Notes under the pieces: generated by a model
The model's input: only the letters and a program-made list of their open reading frames with translations
Database searches by the model: none
Told to the model about the DNA's origin: nothing
NCBI RefSeq assembly: GCF_003569745.1
Contig: NZ_AP018498.1
Span: 124,001 to 188,000 of the forward strand
DNA: 64,000 nucleotides
DNA from: Altererythrobacter sp. B11
GTDB taxonomy: Bacteria > Pseudomonadota > Alphaproteobacteria > Sphingomonadales > Sphingomonadaceae
Direction of reading: 5' to 3'
In this document: positions 62,810 through 64,000 of the stretch, one piece after another
Layout: the number at the start of each line of letters is the position of its first letter
How positions within the stretch are numbered: position 1 is the first letter of the stretch
Program-made: the position numbers and the translations under genes

Positions 62810-63700
62810 TTATGCCGCCAGTCTGGTCGTCAGATCATGGGGGGCATGCCCCCCATGATCTGGTTCGCTGATCCGCCCGTAGGCCTCTGCCGGGGTCCGC
62901 CCGGCGAGACCCGAGTGCGGTCGCTGCGTGTTGTAATAGGTGATCCATCGCCGGAGGCCAGTGCGCAGCTCCGAGCCGGTCTCGAAGGCGTGGAGATAGA
63001 CGCATTCATACTTCAGAGATCGCCACAGCCGCTCGATGAACACATTATCCATCCAACGGCCTCGACCGTCCATGCTGATCTTGACCTCTGCGTTGCGCAG
63101 CACGCTGGTGAAGGCGAAGCTGGTGAACTGGCTACCCTGATCCGTATTGAAGATCTCCGGCTTACCGAAGCGCGCCAGCGCATCTTCCAGTGCGGCGACG
63201 CAGAAGCCGGCGTCCATCGTATTCGACAGCCGCCAGGCCAGCACCTTGCGGGTCGCCCAGTCCATCACCGCGACCAGATACAAGAAGCCCCGGCGCATCG
63301 GGATATACGTCACATCGGCGCACCACACCTGGTTGGGGCGCTCGATCACCAGTTTGCGCAGAAGATACGGATAGATCCGGTGCTGCGGGTTCGGATCGCT
63401 GGTCCGAGGGCGCTGGTAAATCGGCGACAAGCCCATCTTCGCCATCAGCCGCCGCACACGTCGTCGGCCGACATCGTGGCCCTCGCGGCGCAGGTGCCGG
63501 ACCATCTGGCGGCTACCATACCATGGCATGTCGAGGAACGCCGCGTCGATCATCCGCATCAGTGCCAGCGTCTCGTCGGTCTCCGGCACCGGCGCATAAT
63601 AATAGGAAGACCGGCTGATCGACAGCAGCCGGCATTGCGCCGCAATCGACAGCCGGTGGTGAGCAGGTTCGATCATCGAACGCCTCCGTGCCACGCTCAT
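62810..63700 (-). CDS. IS3 transposase OrfB (DDE integrase core)
   Basis: 296 residues: HTH_21 region (RLSIAAQCRLLSISRSSYYY) and the rve catalytic core with the three acidic residues in VWCADVTYIP, FNTDQGSQF and VFIERLWRSLKYE. The ATG at 63700 overlaps the orfA stop (ATGA), but the usual product in this family is an OrfAB fusion made by -1 frameshifting. The C-terminal codons contain a 32-base perfect palindrome. Confidence 0.93.
   Translation of the reverse strand: MSVARRRSMIEPAHHRLSIAAQCRLLSISRSSYYYAPVPETDETLALMRMIDAAFLDMPWYGSRQMVRHLRREGHDVGRRRVRRLMAKMGLSPIYQRPRTSDPNPQHRIYPYLLRKLVIERPNQVWCADVTYIPMRRGFLYLVAVMDWATRKVLAWRLSNTMDAGFCVAALEDALARFGKPEIFNTDQGSQFTSFAFTSVLRNAEVKISMDGRGRWMDNVFIERLWRSLKYECVYLHAFETGSELRTGLRRWITYYNTQRPHSGLAGRTPAEAYGRISEPDHGGHAPHDLTTRLAA
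62831..62862. repeat. 32-bp perfect palindrome in the transposase 3' end
   Basis: Arms CAGATCATGGGGGGCA and TGCCCCCCATGATCTG, with no spacer. It encodes the last part of OrfB (DHGGHAPHDL). It could form a cruciform or very strong RNA hairpin near the end of the transposase mRNA. Confidence 0.9.
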
Positions 63701-63981
63701 CGACCGGAGGCTTTGGCTAAAAAATCCCGCTCCACGACCAACTGGCCGATCTTGGCGTGCAGCTTCTCCACCTCGGCCTCGCTGGCTGCCTTGGCTGCAT
63801 CGCCGGCTCCGGAGAACGTGCTCCCCATTCCCTCGACAGCCTGGCGCTTCCAGGCCGCGATCATCGTATGGTGGATGCCATGCTTCGCTGCCAGCTCGGC
63901 CAGGGTCAGGTCACCCCGGAGCGCCTCCAGCGCCACCTTCGCCTTGAAATCTGCGCTGTACCGCTTCCTCGTCTTCTTCAT
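63697..63981 (-). CDS. IS3 transposase OrfA
   Basis: 94 residues: a helix-turn-helix of the HTH_Tnp_1 type (RKRYSADFKAKVALEALRGDLTLAELAAKHGIHHTMIAAWKRQ) and a C-terminal leucine-zipper-like helix (EVEKLHAKIGQLVVERDFLAKA). It binds the IS ends and multimerises with OrfAB. Confidence 0.92.
   Translation of the reverse strand: MKKTRKRYSADFKAKVALEALRGDLTLAELAAKHGIHHTMIAAWKRQAVEGMGSTFSGAGDAAKAASEAEVEKLHAKIGQLVVERDFLAKASGR
63718..63724 (-). other. Programmed -1 frameshift site
   Basis: On the minus strand, codons GAT TTT TTA contain the heptamer T-TTT-TTA. Slipping back one base joins orfA to the orfB frame without a stop, giving the fused transposase. It lies 18 bases before the orfB ATG. Confidence 0.75.
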
Positions 63982-64000
63982 TTCCCGTCCATTCCTCAGG

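Larger units (their letters stand above)
62810..64000 (-). mobile_element. IS3-family insertion sequence (incomplete at window edge)
   Basis: Two overlapping transposase frames with the IS3 arrangement, orfA then orfB in -1 frame, preceded on the left by an integrase remnant. Terminal inverted repeats were not identified with confidence; the outer end beside orfA probably falls past the window edge. Confidence 0.88.

Noticed and set aside
1-64000. CRISPR array, tRNA or rRNA genes
   Set aside because: No regularly spaced repeats and no tRNA or rRNA signatures were seen by reading; a dedicated scan (tRNAscan, CRISPR finder) would be decisive.

Overview
The window is GC-rich DNA with sphingomonad character: TonB-dependent receptors, PhoD, a PrtD-type type I exporter, spinster-like MFS carriers, tight ATGA overlaps and GTG/TTG starts. 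An alphaproteobacterium of the Sphingomonadales is the best guess (inference from gene content; no rRNA or tRNA gene was found). The left part (about 1-36 kb) looks like chromosomal backbone with one specialised island. The right part (about 37-62.5 kb) is an accessory catabolic and uptake region that ends at a broken phage-type integrase and an IS3-family element.

Layout. 1-8.1 kb: a fused acyl-activating/acyl-carrier/membrane-acyltransferase protein, a small unknown protein, and a complete type I secretion apparatus (TolC-like, PrtD-like ABC, HlyD-like). 8.1-17.3 kb: a reactive-sulfur island with a Blh-type rhodanese-like protein, a 1-Cys peroxiredoxin, a SqrR/BigR-like ArsR repressor, thioredoxin 2, an RND pump with its adaptor, a sulfide:quinone oxidoreductase (SQR) with all three catalytic cysteines, a DUF2892 membrane protein and the pump's TolC. 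17.3-19.1 kb: a duplicated TolC tail around a small membrane gene, then a PAS-GGDEF cyclase. 19.2-26.4 kb: a flavin reductase, cydDC and, divergently, cydABX for cytochrome bd. 26.6-31.5 kb: a secreted unknown protein, then a TonB receptor and PhoD under a probable Pho box. 31.7-34.5 kb: MFS, two SnoaL-like proteins and MarR. 34.6-36.9 kb: LacI regulator and sugar MFS with a clear LacI-type operator.

37-52 kb: nearly all on the minus strand, a catabolic cluster. It has 3-oxoadipate CoA-transferase and thiolase (PcaIJF), an MFS carrier, an EF-hand protein, GntR and IclR regulators, an HpcH-type aldolase, a bicupin, a flavin reductase, a LigI-like lactonase, two secreted esterase/hydrolases and a TonB receptor. 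AT-rich dyads with the pattern CCTA-N6-TAGG recur before its transcription units and suggest one regulon. 52-59 kb: TonB receptor, propeller-amidohydrolase, PepSY membrane protein and a previously unmarked 52-residue membrane protein in one overlapping operon. 59-62.5 kb: PaiB-like protein, MocR regulator and amidase. 62.5-64 kb: integrase remnant and IS3 element.

The most interesting hypothesis is that 8.1-26.4 kb forms one sulfide/persulfide defence unit. SQR oxidises sulfide, Blh, peroxiredoxin and thioredoxin handle the sulfane sulfur, an RND pump split across two divergent operons may export a product, and sulfide-tolerant cytochrome bd with CydDC keeps respiration and thiol balance going. 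A 20-base motif matching at 16 positions lies in both the RND/sqr and the cydD/cydA divergent promoters.
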